DNA of 64,000 bases from Companilactobacillus hulinensis (GTDB taxonomy: Bacteria; Bacillota; Bacilli; Lactobacillales; Lactobacillaceae). The DNA is taken from contig NZ_RHOO01000002.1 in assembly GCF_003946555.1 (NCBI RefSeq), positions 62,001 through 126,000 on the forward strand. Direction: 5' to 3'. The notes under the pieces were generated by a model that saw only the letters and a list, made by a program, of their open reading frames with translations, had not been told where the DNA came from and made no database searches. A program made the translations under genes and the position numbers. Shown here piece by piece: positions 52,000-60,602 of the stretch. Each line of letters opens with the position of its first letter. The first letter of the stretch is position 1.

Positions 52000-53697
52000 A
52001 TGCTGAAAGAATTAATAATTAATAATTTTGCTATTATTAGCGAGTTACAAATTGATTTTAAAAGTGGAATGACTGCATTAACTGGTGAGACTGGTGCGGG
52101 TAAATCGATTATCATCGATGCTTTAGGTCTCTTGGTTGGTAGTCGGTCATCTGTGGATTTTATTCGAACCGGCAAAGATAGCTTAAAGGTACAAGGATTA
52201 TTTGAAGTCAATTCAGGTAGTCCTGTTTTTGCTATAATGGATAAATATGGAATCAATCATTCTGACAAGTCCATTATTGTCAAACGTGAAATTAATCGAC
52301 GTGGCAGAAATGTCTGCCGATTAAATGATGAATTAGTAAATACCAATACTCTCAAGGAAATTGGGAAGTATTTAGTTGAGATACATGGACAAAATCAACA
52401 ACAAGAACTACTCGATGAGGATAATCATATTGATATTTTGGATAGATATGCGGATGAAAAGTTAGAAAACCTGTTGGAACAATATCAAGTTATTTTCGCA
52501 GATTATCAGTCAAAAAAGGCTAGATTGCGTGCGATTCAAAAAGATTCGCAGAACCTAGCTCAAAGAATTGATATGCTGAAATTTCAAATAGAAGAAATTG
52601 ACAGTGCCCAGATTAAAAAAGGTGAAGATGATACGCTTGAAGAAGAAAAAAATCATCTAGCCAATTTTGAAAAGATCAGTACTGCACTACAGGAAAGCTA
52701 TCAGATTTTGTCTGAGAGTGGTATTGGGGTTGTTGATACACTTGGTAACGTTCGAGAACAACTAGATGACATTAGTGAGTATGATAAGGTTTACAAAGAA
52801 TTATATGATTCTATAAGCGGAGCATACTATCAAGTTCAGGATGATATGTCGACTATTTCAGATCAGTTAGACGGATTAGACTTTGATGAGGAACGCTTGG
52901 ATGAAATACAGAAGCGCTTGATAACACTGGATAATTTGAAGAAGAAGTATGGTCCTTCACTAGATGAGGTTATCAAATTTGGTATCGATGCTCATGATGA
53001 ATTATCAAAGATTGATATAGACGATTCGACAGAAGAAAAGCTACAAGAAAATATTCAAAAAGATCTTAGTCAATTAATGGATCTTGGTAAACAGCTATCT
53101 GATGAGCGCCATCTAGTTGCTGCAACTTTGGAGAAATCCATTAATTATCAGTTAAAAGAATTGTATATGAAAAATGCCCGTTTTGATGTTGGCTTTAAAA
53201 CTTTAAATGAAGATTCCATAACCGAAAAAGGTATTGATCAAATTAGATTTAACTTAAAAACCAATGTCGGGGAAGACTTCAAACCATTGGCAAAAGTTGC
53301 ATCTGGTGGTGAGTTATCACGTGTTATCCTTGCCTTTGAGGCTATAATTGCTGAAAAGATGAATGTTGAAACAATAATCTTTGATGAGATAGACACAGGT
53401 GTTAGTGGACGTGTTGCTCAAGCGATTGGTGATAAAATATATAAAGTTGCTCAAGCAGTGCAGGTTTTATGTATTACTCATTTACCACAGGTTGCTGCAA
53501 TGAGTGACCTTCAATTTCAAATCGAAAAAAAGACCATCAAGAACAAAACTCAAACTTCAGTTTCGTTACTTGATGATCATGAGAGAATCGATGCTATTTC
53601 ATTGATGCTGGCAGGTACTAAGGTTACTGACTTGACCAAGGAACATGCTCAAGAATTGCTTGAGCTGGCACAAGGTGAGCAGAAGAGATTAGACTAG
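52000..53697 (+). CDS. recN: DNA repair protein RecN
   Basis: A 565-residue SMC-like ATPase that gathers DNA ends at double-strand breaks. Walker A GETGAGKS is near residue 30, the signature VASGGELSRVILAFEAI and Walker B TIIFDEIDTGVSG are near the C-terminus, and two coiled-coil arms lie between. I see no LexA box directly ahead of it; it is read from the upstream operon. It overlaps the end of a convergent SOS-controlled gene by nine bases. Confidence 0.95.
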   Translation: MLKELIINNFAIISELQIDFKSGMTALTGETGAGKSIIIDALGLLVGSRSSVDFIRTGKDSLKVQGLFEVNSGSPVFAIMDKYGINHSDKSIIVKREINRRGRNVCRLNDELVNTNTLKEIGKYLVEIHGQNQQQELLDEDNHIDILDRYADEKLENLLEQYQVIFADYQSKKARLRAIQKDSQNLAQRIDMLKFQIEEIDSAQIKKGEDDTLEEEKNHLANFEKISTALQESYQILSESGIGVVDTLGNVREQLDDISEYDKVYKELYDSISGAYYQVQDDMSTISDQLDGLDFDEERLDEIQKRLITLDNLKKKYGPSLDEVIKFGIDAHDELSKIDIDDSTEEKLQENIQKDLSQLMDLGKQLSDERHLVAATLEKSINYQLKELYMKNARFDVGFKTLNEDSITEKGIDQIRFNLKTNVGEDFKPLAKVASGGELSRVILAFEAIIAEKMNVETIIFDEIDTGVSGRVAQAIGDKIYKVAQAVQVLCITHLPQVAAMSDLQFQIEKKTIKNKTQTSVSLLDDHERIDAISLMLAGTKVTDLTKEHAQELLELAQGEQKRLD

Positions 53698-54015
53698 ATT
53701 AATGGATTTGATTTGAGCTAATTCAATAATTTTGTAGAAAGAATTGCTGGATTTTAGGACATATTTATTCTTATTAATCCGTTTAATCAACTTGCCATCA
53801 AACTGTTCATCGTTTACCATAGTTACAATAATAAAGTATTGATTTTGGAAGCTTTGTTCAGCGAAGAAATCCAGTTGCTTATGAGGCATTTGTATTAGGT
53901 CGTTGCTATTAATGGTACCTAACTTGAAGTCAAAATTACGATCAATGAACGTTGCTGTATTATTGATAATTGTTTGAGCCAAGGTATTGTTTAGATGTGA
54001 TTGTTTTACTTGCAT
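53689..54015 (-). CDS. Small SOS-regulated protein, possible YolD-like fold
   Basis: A 108-residue basic protein. The C-terminal half (about residues 55-108: YFIIVTMVNDEQFDGKLIKRI then KYVLKSSNSFYKIIELAQIKSI) has the alternating strand pattern of a small Sm-like or YolD-like barrel; this is a weak resemblance, not an assignment. The ATG is eight bases after GGGGG. Its promoter carries one perfect and one near-perfect LexA box, and its 3' end overlaps the end of recN, another DNA-repair gene. Confidence 0.75.
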   Translation of the reverse strand: MQVKQSHLNNTLAQTIINNTATFIDRNFDFKLGTINSNDLIQMPHKQLDFFAEQSFQNQYFIIVTMVNDEQFDGKLIKRINKNKYVLKSSNSFYKIIELAQIKSINLV

Positions 54016-54027
54016 TTTAGAAACCCC

Positions 54028-54077
54028 CGAACGCTTGTTTGTGTCTTTATTATACGAACCCTTGTTCGTTTAAGCAA
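54028..54077 (-). promoter_or_regulatory. SOS promoter with tandem LexA boxes
   Basis: On the minus strand TTGCTT (54072-54077), a 17-base spacer and TATAAT (54049-54054). The spacer contains the perfect box CGAAC-AAGG-GTTCG (54055-54068 on the complement). A second, near-perfect box (54028-54041) lies just downstream of the transcription start. The design is the same as at 39376-39404. Confidence 0.85.
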
Positions 54078-54192
54078 CTATATTTTAATTTTTCTTAACT
54101 ATTTTTTTGGTGAACACGCGCAAAGCCTTGAAAACACAATGAATTTATTGCATTATAGATATCATAATAATTAGATAAGTAGGGATAGCTAA

Positions 54193-54804
54193 ATGTCAGC
54201 AAGGGGAATGTTAATCGTATTATCAGGTCCATCTGGAGTAGGAAAAGGAACTGTTAGAAAAGCGATGTTAAAGAAATCATCAATTAGATTTGATTACTCA
54301 GTTTCAATGACTACTCGTAATATGAGACCTGGTGAAGTGGATGGGGTCGATTATTATTTCCGAACAAATGAGGAATTTGAAGAAGAAATTGCCAATGATG
54401 GTATGCTAGAGTATGCAAAGTATGTTGATCATTATTATGGAACTCCATTGAAGTATGTTAATGAGAAGTTAGATGCTGGGATCGATGTTTTACTAGAAAT
54501 CGAAGTCAATGGTGCAATGCAAGTACGTGAAAAGATGCCGGATGGAGTATTTATTTTCTTAACTCCACCTGATCTTCCTAGTTTGCGTCGCCGTATTACA
54601 CACCGTGGAACCGATGATATTAAGACAATCGACAAACGTATGGAACAAGCCAAGCGAGAAATCGAAATGATGTCAAATTATGACTATGCCGTAGTTAATG
54701 ATAAAATACCTAATGCGGTCAAAAAAATTGAAGGTATAATTAGAAGTGAACACTTAAGAGTGCCACGAGTAATTGACAAATACAAAAAAATAATAGGAGA
54801 ATGA
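54193..54804 (+). CDS. gmk: Guanylate kinase
   Basis: A 203-residue enzyme phosphorylating GMP to GDP. The P-loop is [12 protein letters not shown], and the GMP-binding parts [21 protein letters not shown] and [13 protein letters not shown] follow. It opens the gmk-rpoZ-priA-fmt-rsmB-stp-prkC-rsgA-rpe operon. I could not identify a convincing promoter in the 54069-54192 gap. Confidence 0.96.
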   Translation: MSARGMLIVLSGPSGVGKGTVRKAMLKKSSIRFDYSVSMTTRNMRPGEVDGVDYYFRTNEEFEEEIANDGMLEYAKYVDHYYGTPLKYVNEKLDAGIDVLLEIEVNGAMQVREKMPDGVFIFLTPPDLPSLRRRITHRGTDDIKTIDKRMEQAKREIEMMSNYDYAVVNDKIPNAVKKIEGIIRSEHLRVPRVIDKYKKIIGE

Positions 54805-54808
54805 TAAT

Positions 54809-55063
54809 ATGATTATTTATCCATCAATCGATAAGTTATTAGACAGAGTGGACTCACGTTACTCACTAGCAGTTTTAGCAGCTAAGAGAGCACATGAATT
54901 AGAGAATGGTGACATTGAGTTGTTGAGCAAGTATGAATCACCAAGAACTATTGGTAAAGCATTTGAAGAAATTGCCGATGACAAAATTGAAATCGATCCT
55001 AAATCAATCCTTCTTGAAAAAGAAGCTGAAAAGATTGAAGAAGAGAAAAAAGAAGAAGACTAG
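54809..55063 (+). CDS. rpoZ: RNA polymerase omega subunit
   Basis: An 84-residue subunit that assists assembly of the beta-prime chain. It shows the family start [28 protein letters not shown] and an acidic tail. It starts five bases after gmk, as usual. Confidence 0.95.
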   Translation: MIIYPSIDKLLDRVDSRYSLAVLAAKRAHELENGDIELLSKYESPRTIGKAFEEIADDKIEIDPKSILLEKEAEKIEEEKKEED

Positions 55064-55139
55064 ATCAATATATCCTTCACTGATTGTCGCAAGATGATGG
55101 TGGAGGTTTTTTTATTATTAAAAGGTGGTGTGAGAAGTT

Positions 55140-57554
55140 ATGACAGTTGCTGAAGTTGTCGTTGATGTACCAACAATGCAAACAAACCGTCCATTTGAGT
55201 ATGCAATACCAGATACCTTGGAAGATGTTATCGTACCTGGCATGCGTGTCGAAGTTCCTTTTGGACGAGGAAAGCGAAAAATACAAGGCTTTGTTATGAA
55301 AGTAAAGGATACTAGCAGTTTTTCCGGGAAACTCAAACCCATTGATAGAGTTATTGATTTACGTCCGGTTTTAACTTCAGAAATGCTGGATCTGTCGTAT
55401 TGGTTGGCGGATCAAACGTACTCATTCCAGATTTCATGTTTGCAAACCATGCTACCGAGTGTCATGAGGGCCAAATATAAGCAATTTGTTGAAGCAGCTC
55501 CTGATTATGAAAATGATCCAGAAGTCAAAGAATTATTGGGTGATGATATTACATTGGAAATCTCATCACAGTTATCTGATGAGATAGTTCAAAAGATAAA
55601 TCGTTTAAGAAGACAGAATAAAATTGAAATTGAGTATGTAGTAGAAAATCAAGCTAAACAGTTAAAAAGGCAAGCAGTAACTACCAATTTGAATAATATT
55701 CAACTTCATGAGAAGAAAAATGAGTTACGTAGTAATGCAAAAGCACAAGTTAAGCTAATAAACTATTTAATTGATAACCTAGATAATTTACCGATTGAAA
55801 TGAGTGAGCTGGAAGCTAATGAGGGTATCTCTCGTGCTGCAATTAAGATAGCTGAAAAAAATGGAATTTTGGAAACTATTGAAATCACCAAACGTAGAAA
55901 ACCCGTTGGAATTACACCTGAAAAAACTACTAAGCTTGAATTAACTGATGAACAACAAAAAGCTGTCGATCGAATAAATGATTCAATTGACAAGTCACAA
56001 CCAGATACATTCCTAATTGAAGGTGTTACCGGCAGTGGTAAGACTGAAGTTTATTTACAAGCAATTGAACAGGCGTTGAATCAAGGCAAATCAGCGTTGA
56101 TGCTTGTTCCAGAGATCTCATTAACCCCTCAGATGGTCAATCGTGTTACTGGTAGATTCGGTAATAAAGTGGCTGTTTTGCATAGTGGATTGTCCAGCGG
56201 CGAACGGTATGATGAGTGGACCAGAATTGAAAATGGTAGCGTTCAAGTTGTTGTTGGTGCCAGAAGTGCTGTCTTTGCACCATTGAAGAATATTGGATTG
56301 ATCATTATCGATGAAGAGCATGAAGCAAGTTATAAACAAGACGATAATCCACGCTATCATGCTCGTGATGTAGCTCTCTGGAGGGCAAAATATCACAAGT
56401 GTCCAGTTGTACTAGGTAGTGCGACTCCAAGTCTAGAATCTCGTGCACGTGCACAAAAAGGCGTTTATCATTTAATCTATATGAAAAAGCGTGTTAATGA
56501 ACATCCACTACCACATGTGCAGATTATTGATATGAGGGATGCTGAAAATTCAGCTGTTAAAGGAGATATTTCTCCATTACTGCAAGATAATTTATATCGT
56601 GCAGTGAAACGGGGCGAACAGGCAATTGTATTACTCAATCGTCGTGGGTACTCCTCATTTATGATGTGTCGTGAATGTGGATTCACTCTGAAGTGCCCCA
56701 ACTGTGATGTTTCTCTTACATATCACAAGGACCTTTCTAAAATGAAGTGTCATTATTGTGGACATGAAGAGCCAGTACCAACGGTTTGTCCCAATTGTAA
56801 AAGTAAAAAAATTGGCTTTTATGGTACAGGTACACAAAATATTGAACATCAATTAAATGAAATCCTGCCACAAGCTAGAGTTTTGAGAATGGATGTTGAT
56901 ACCACGAGACGTAAAGGTGGACATGCCAAAATAATTAAGGCATTTGGGCAACACAAGGCCGATATATTGCTGGGAACGCAGATGATTGCTAAGGGATTAG
57001 ACTTTCCAGATGTTACACTTGTTGGTGTCATCAATGCTGATACTACTTTGAGTATTGCCGATTATCGTGCAAGTGAACGTACATTTCAGTTGTTAACTCA
57101 AGTTAGTGGACGTGCCGGACGTGCCGATAAAGAGGGACATGTGATCATTCAGACATATAATCCTGATCATTATGCGATTAAGGATGCTGCGAAACAGGAT
57201 TATGAAACTTTTTATAATCAGGAAATGTATCTTCGCCATCAATCTAATTACACGCCATATTATTTTACGACTTTAATAAGTGTTGCTCATAAAGACGAGG
57301 GTCAGGCTTTGAAGCAAGGATACTGGCTTAAGCGTCAATTACAAGCGGCATTATCTGATCACGCAATCTTGTTAGGACCAAGTCCAACAATGATTTCTCG
57401 TAAACAAAACAAATATTATTATCAAGTTATTGTAAAATATAAACATGAGCCGCAACTTCATCAAAAATTATTGGATATTTTGAATGATACTCAAGCGGAT
57501 ACAAAAAAGGGATTTACTATTGCGATTGATAATGAACCGCAACATATTGATTAA
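55140..57554 (+). CDS. priA: Primosomal protein N' (replication restart helicase)
   Basis: An 804-residue helicase that restarts stalled forks. The N-terminal 3'-end-binding domain (about residues 1-105) and winged helix precede the helicase core with Walker A GVTGSGKTEVYL and Walker B IIDEEHEASYKQ. The zinc cluster of eight cysteines lies at CRECGFTLKCPNC through CHYCGHEEPVPTVCPNC. DnaB and DnaI, partners in restart, are elsewhere in the window. The ATG follows AGGTGG. Confidence 0.96.
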   Translation: MTVAEVVVDVPTMQTNRPFEYAIPDTLEDVIVPGMRVEVPFGRGKRKIQGFVMKVKDTSSFSGKLKPIDRVIDLRPVLTSEMLDLSYWLADQTYSFQISCLQTMLPSVMRAKYKQFVEAAPDYENDPEVKELLGDDITLEISSQLSDEIVQKINRLRRQNKIEIEYVVENQAKQLKRQAVTTNLNNIQLHEKKNELRSNAKAQVKLINYLIDNLDNLPIEMSELEANEGISRAAIKIAEKNGILETIEITKRRKPVGITPEKTTKLELTDEQQKAVDRINDSIDKSQPDTFLIEGVTGSGKTEVYLQAIEQALNQGKSALMLVPEISLTPQMVNRVTGRFGNKVAVLHSGLSSGERYDEWTRIENGSVQVVVGARSAVFAPLKNIGLIIIDEEHEASYKQDDNPRYHARDVALWRAKYHKCPVVLGSATPSLESRARAQKGVYHLIYMKKRVNEHPLPHVQIIDMRDAENSAVKGDISPLLQDNLYRAVKRGEQAIVLLNRRGYSSFMMCRECGFTLKCPNCDVSLTYHKDLSKMKCHYCGHEEPVPTVCPNCKSKKIGFYGTGTQNIEHQLNEILPQARVLRMDVDTTRRKGGHAKIIKAFGQHKADILLGTQMIAKGLDFPDVTLVGVINADTTLSIADYRASERTFQLLTQVSGRAGRADKEGHVIIQTYNPDHYAIKDAAKQDYETFYNQEMYLRHQSNYTPYYFTTLISVAHKDEGQALKQGYWLKRQLQAALSDHAILLGPSPTMISRKQNKYYYQVIVKYKHEPQLHQKLLDILNDTQADTKKGFTIAIDNEPQHID

Positions 57555-57570
57555 GTGAGGGAAAGCATAT

Positions 57571-58524
57571 ATGACGAATGTTATATTTTTAGGAACACCT
57601 GATTTTGCTGCAACAGTTCTAAAGGGGCTAATCAAAGAACAATACAATGTAGTAGCTGTTGTTACACAACCTGATAAGCCAGTTGGAAGAAAGCAAAAGT
57701 TGCAAAAAAGCCCAGTCAAATTAATTGCCGAAGATGAAAACATCAAATTGTATCAGCCAGCCAAACTTTCTGGGAGTCCAGAAGTGGCAGAATTAAAAGA
57801 TATTCAGGCTGATTTGATCATCACCGCAGCGTACGGACAATTTTTACCAACATCATTTCTTGAATCAGCCAAGGTCGCAGCAATTAATGTTCATGGTTCA
57901 TTGTTGCCTAAGTATCGTGGCGGGGCACCAATCCAATATTCTCTATTGAATGGAGACAAGGAAACTGGTGTAACAATTATGTACATGGTGAAGGCAATGG
58001 ATGCTGGAGATATTATTAGCCAAGAAAAATTGCCAATTGAAGATAGCGATGATAATGGTTCGTTATTTGAGAAGCTCTCCGTTGTTGGCCGTGAATTATT
58101 GCTGGATACAATTCCAAAGATCTTGAGTGGTGATATTCACCCCATCAAGCAGGATGAAGATAAGGTAGTATTTTCACCAACTATTTCAAAGGAACAAGAA
58201 GAATTGAACTTTAACGAACCTGCACAACAAATCTTTAATCAGATACGTGCTTTAAGTCCTGACCCTGGTGCCTGGTCAATGTTTAATGGTCAAAGGACTA
58301 AGTTCTACAAGAGTGAAGTTGTTGATATAGTGACTGATCAGGATGCAGGAACTGTATTTGAGACTGGAAAGAAAAAACTTGTGATTGTAGCTGGTGACGG
58401 CAAAGGATTATCAATCAAGAATATTCAGCCTGCTGGTAAAAAGATTATGGATATCGCAAGTTATATGAATGGTTTAGGTAAGAACCTAGAAAAAGGACAG
58501 AAAGTGGTCAACATAAATGAATAA
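57571..58524 (+). CDS. fmt: Methionyl-tRNA formyltransferase
   Basis: A 317-residue enzyme that formylates initiator Met-tRNA. The formyl-folate site has FLGTPDFAA, the catalytic INVHGSLLPKYRGGAPIQ (His and nearby Asn) and the MDAGDIISQ segment; the C-terminal OB-like domain grips the tRNA. It overlaps rsmB by eight bases. Confidence 0.96.
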   Translation: MTNVIFLGTPDFAATVLKGLIKEQYNVVAVVTQPDKPVGRKQKLQKSPVKLIAEDENIKLYQPAKLSGSPEVAELKDIQADLIITAAYGQFLPTSFLESAKVAAINVHGSLLPKYRGGAPIQYSLLNGDKETGVTIMYMVKAMDAGDIISQEKLPIEDSDDNGSLFEKLSVVGRELLLDTIPKILSGDIHPIKQDEDKVVFSPTISKEQEELNFNEPAQQIFNQIRALSPDPGAWSMFNGQRTKFYKSEVVDIVTDQDAGTVFETGKKKLVIVAGDGKGLSIKNIQPAGKKIMDIASYMNGLGKNLEKGQKVVNINE

Positions 58525-59839
58525 TAATTTACGTGCATTAGCCGTAGAAGCATTAACTAGAGTTCTAAAAAATAAGGCATATTCAAATATTGAAATAAAT
58601 AATATTTTGAAGAAAGCAGATTTGTCAGACGCTGATTCTCGATTAATGACAAATATTGTCTATGGTGTTCTTCAGCATAAGTTGACATTGGAATATCAAT
58701 TACAGCCTTATATTACTGGTAAGAACTTGGATTATTGGGTTAAATCGTTACTTATGTCAGCCATTTACCAGATGCAATATCTGGATAAAATTCCTGATCA
58801 CGCGGTATTGAATGAGTCAGTAGAAATTGCCAAGTTCAATGGTAATCAAGGGTTGGGTAACTTGGTTACTGCAGTATTGAGAAATTATCAACGTCATGGA
58901 GTTCGTCCAATGCCAAAGGGTGATTCAGTTAAGGCGTTGAGTATTAAGTTCAGTACTCCTGAATGGTTAGTTGATATGTTGATCAAGCAACAAGGTCTAA
59001 AGAAAGCAAAAACTGTTCTTGAAACAATTAATCAACCATCACATATTTCAATTCGTGTAAATACTAATAAAATCACACCTGATGAATTAACTGATAAACT
59101 GTCAGAACAAGGTTTTGAAATGAAGCCAAGCTTGATATCACCAGTGGGATTAACTTGTCATAGTGGTAATTTAGTTGACACAGAAGAATTCCGTGAGGGA
59201 TTGTTCACTATTCAAGATGAAAGTTCAATGCTAGTTGCTCCCGCTTTGGATATTCAACCAGATAGTACAGTTCTTGATACTTGTGCAGCCCCAGGTGGTA
59301 AGACGACTCACATTGCAAGTTATTTAACTACTGGTTCTGTTATGGCACTTGATATTCACAAGCCAAAAACAAAATTAATCCGTGAAAACGGGCAAAGATT
59401 AGGCTACGGCGATATAATACAAACAAGAGCTCTCGATGCACGTAAAGCTAAAGATGAGTTCGATTCAGAATTTGATCGTATTTTAGTAGATGCACCTTGT
59501 TCTGGGTTAGGTCTAATTCGTCGTAAACCAGAATTGAAGTACTTCAGAGAACCAGAGGATCTATTGAATCTTCAAAGAATTCAGCTTCAGATTTTGGATA
59601 GTATCACTGGGCTATTAAAAGTTGGCGGACAACTGGTATTTAGTACATGTACATTTGATGCTGAAGAGAACGAAGATGTTGTAATGAAGTTCTTGGATGC
59701 ACACGAGAATTATGAATTAGTTCCTGTTAAACATGAAGAATCTCTAGATAAAAATGTAAATGACGGTGTCTTAAAGTTGTTGCCTAGCGACTACTTTACT
59801 GACGGATTCTTTGTAGCCGCATTTAAACGAAAAAACTAA
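58517..59839 (+). CDS. rsmB: 16S rRNA (cytosine-967-C5)-methyltransferase
   Basis: A 440-residue m5C methyltransferase. The N-terminal NusB-like domain (about residues 1-140) is followed by the SAM domain with VLDTCAAPGGKTTHIA, the DAPCSGLG catalytic-loop Cys and STCTFDAEENE with the nucleophile Cys. fmt-rsmB-stp-prkC is the common Bacillota order. Confidence 0.95.
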   Translation: MNNNLRALAVEALTRVLKNKAYSNIEINNILKKADLSDADSRLMTNIVYGVLQHKLTLEYQLQPYITGKNLDYWVKSLLMSAIYQMQYLDKIPDHAVLNESVEIAKFNGNQGLGNLVTAVLRNYQRHGVRPMPKGDSVKALSIKFSTPEWLVDMLIKQQGLKKAKTVLETINQPSHISIRVNTNKITPDELTDKLSEQGFEMKPSLISPVGLTCHSGNLVDTEEFREGLFTIQDESSMLVAPALDIQPDSTVLDTCAAPGGKTTHIASYLTTGSVMALDIHKPKTKLIRENGQRLGYGDIIQTRALDARKAKDEFDSEFDRILVDAPCSGLGLIRRKPELKYFREPEDLLNLQRIQLQILDSITGLLKVGGQLVFSTCTFDAEENEDVVMKFLDAHENYELVPVKHEESLDKNVNDGVLKLLPSDYFTDGFFVAAFKRKN

Positions 59840-59858
59840 TGAGGTAAGGTTTAGAAAT

Positions 59859-60602
59859 ATGGACTATGCGTTATTAACTGATGTAGGAAAATTGCGAGAG
59901 AACAACCAAGACTATGTAAATGTCTTTAAAAACAAAAAGGGAATCGTCTTCGGTATTGTTGCCGATGGGATGGGTGGCCACCGTGGTGGTGATGTTGCCT
60001 CTGATATGGCGGTCTCTCATCTTGGACATAACTTTGAAGAATCAGAAATTACTGATCTGGAAGATCTGCGTGAATGGATCATTAAGGAAATCAGTAAAGA
60101 AAATGACCGTATCGTTTCAGTCTCAAACCAATTTGACGATTTGAATGGTATGGGAACCACTATGGTTGGAGTTTTCTTCGTTGAAAATAAGATGATGGTC
60201 GTTAACGTTGGTGACTCACGTTGTTATGTCTTTCATGATGATGAGCTTGATCAACTTAGCGTGGATCATTCACTTGTTCATGAATTATTGGAAACTGGTC
60301 AAATTAGTCCTGAAGAAGCTGAAAATCATCCACAGAAGAATATCATTACACAAACCTTGGGTGTATCTCAGACGGTACAACCACGAGTTAAGAATTTTGA
60401 TGTAATTGACGATTCTATTATTTTGTTGTGTACAGATGGATTAACTAATATGGTTTCAGATGATGAAATCAAAGAAGTTCTCTCTCAAAAAATTGGATTA
60501 GAGTCCAAATGCCATATTTTGATTGATAAAGCCAATGAAGCTGGTGGTCGTGATAATATCACAGCTCTACTTTTTGCCTCTAAGAATGGAGGTCAAGAGT
60601 AG
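59859..60602 (+). CDS. stp: PP2C-type Ser/Thr protein phosphatase
   Basis: A 247-residue metal-dependent phosphatase (PrpC/Stp) that reverses the kinase encoded next. The metal-binding parts are DVGKLRENNQD, VADGMGGHRGGDVAS, VNVGDSRCYVF, LLCTDGLTNMV and GGRDNITALL. There is no membrane segment. The kinase start follows the stop codon with no gap. Confidence 0.96.
   Translation: MDYALLTDVGKLRENNQDYVNVFKNKKGIVFGIVADGMGGHRGGDVASDMAVSHLGHNFEESEITDLEDLREWIIKEISKENDRIVSVSNQFDDLNGMGTTMVGVFFVENKMMVVNVGDSRCYVFHDDELDQLSVDHSLVHELLETGQISPEEAENHPQKNIITQTLGVSQTVQPRVKNFDVIDDSIILLCTDGLTNMVSDDEIKEVLSQKIGLESKCHILIDKANEAGGRDNITALLFASKNGGQE

Noticed and set aside
55077-55342. Minus-strand frames over the start of priA
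   Set aside because: Shadows of priA with no start signals.
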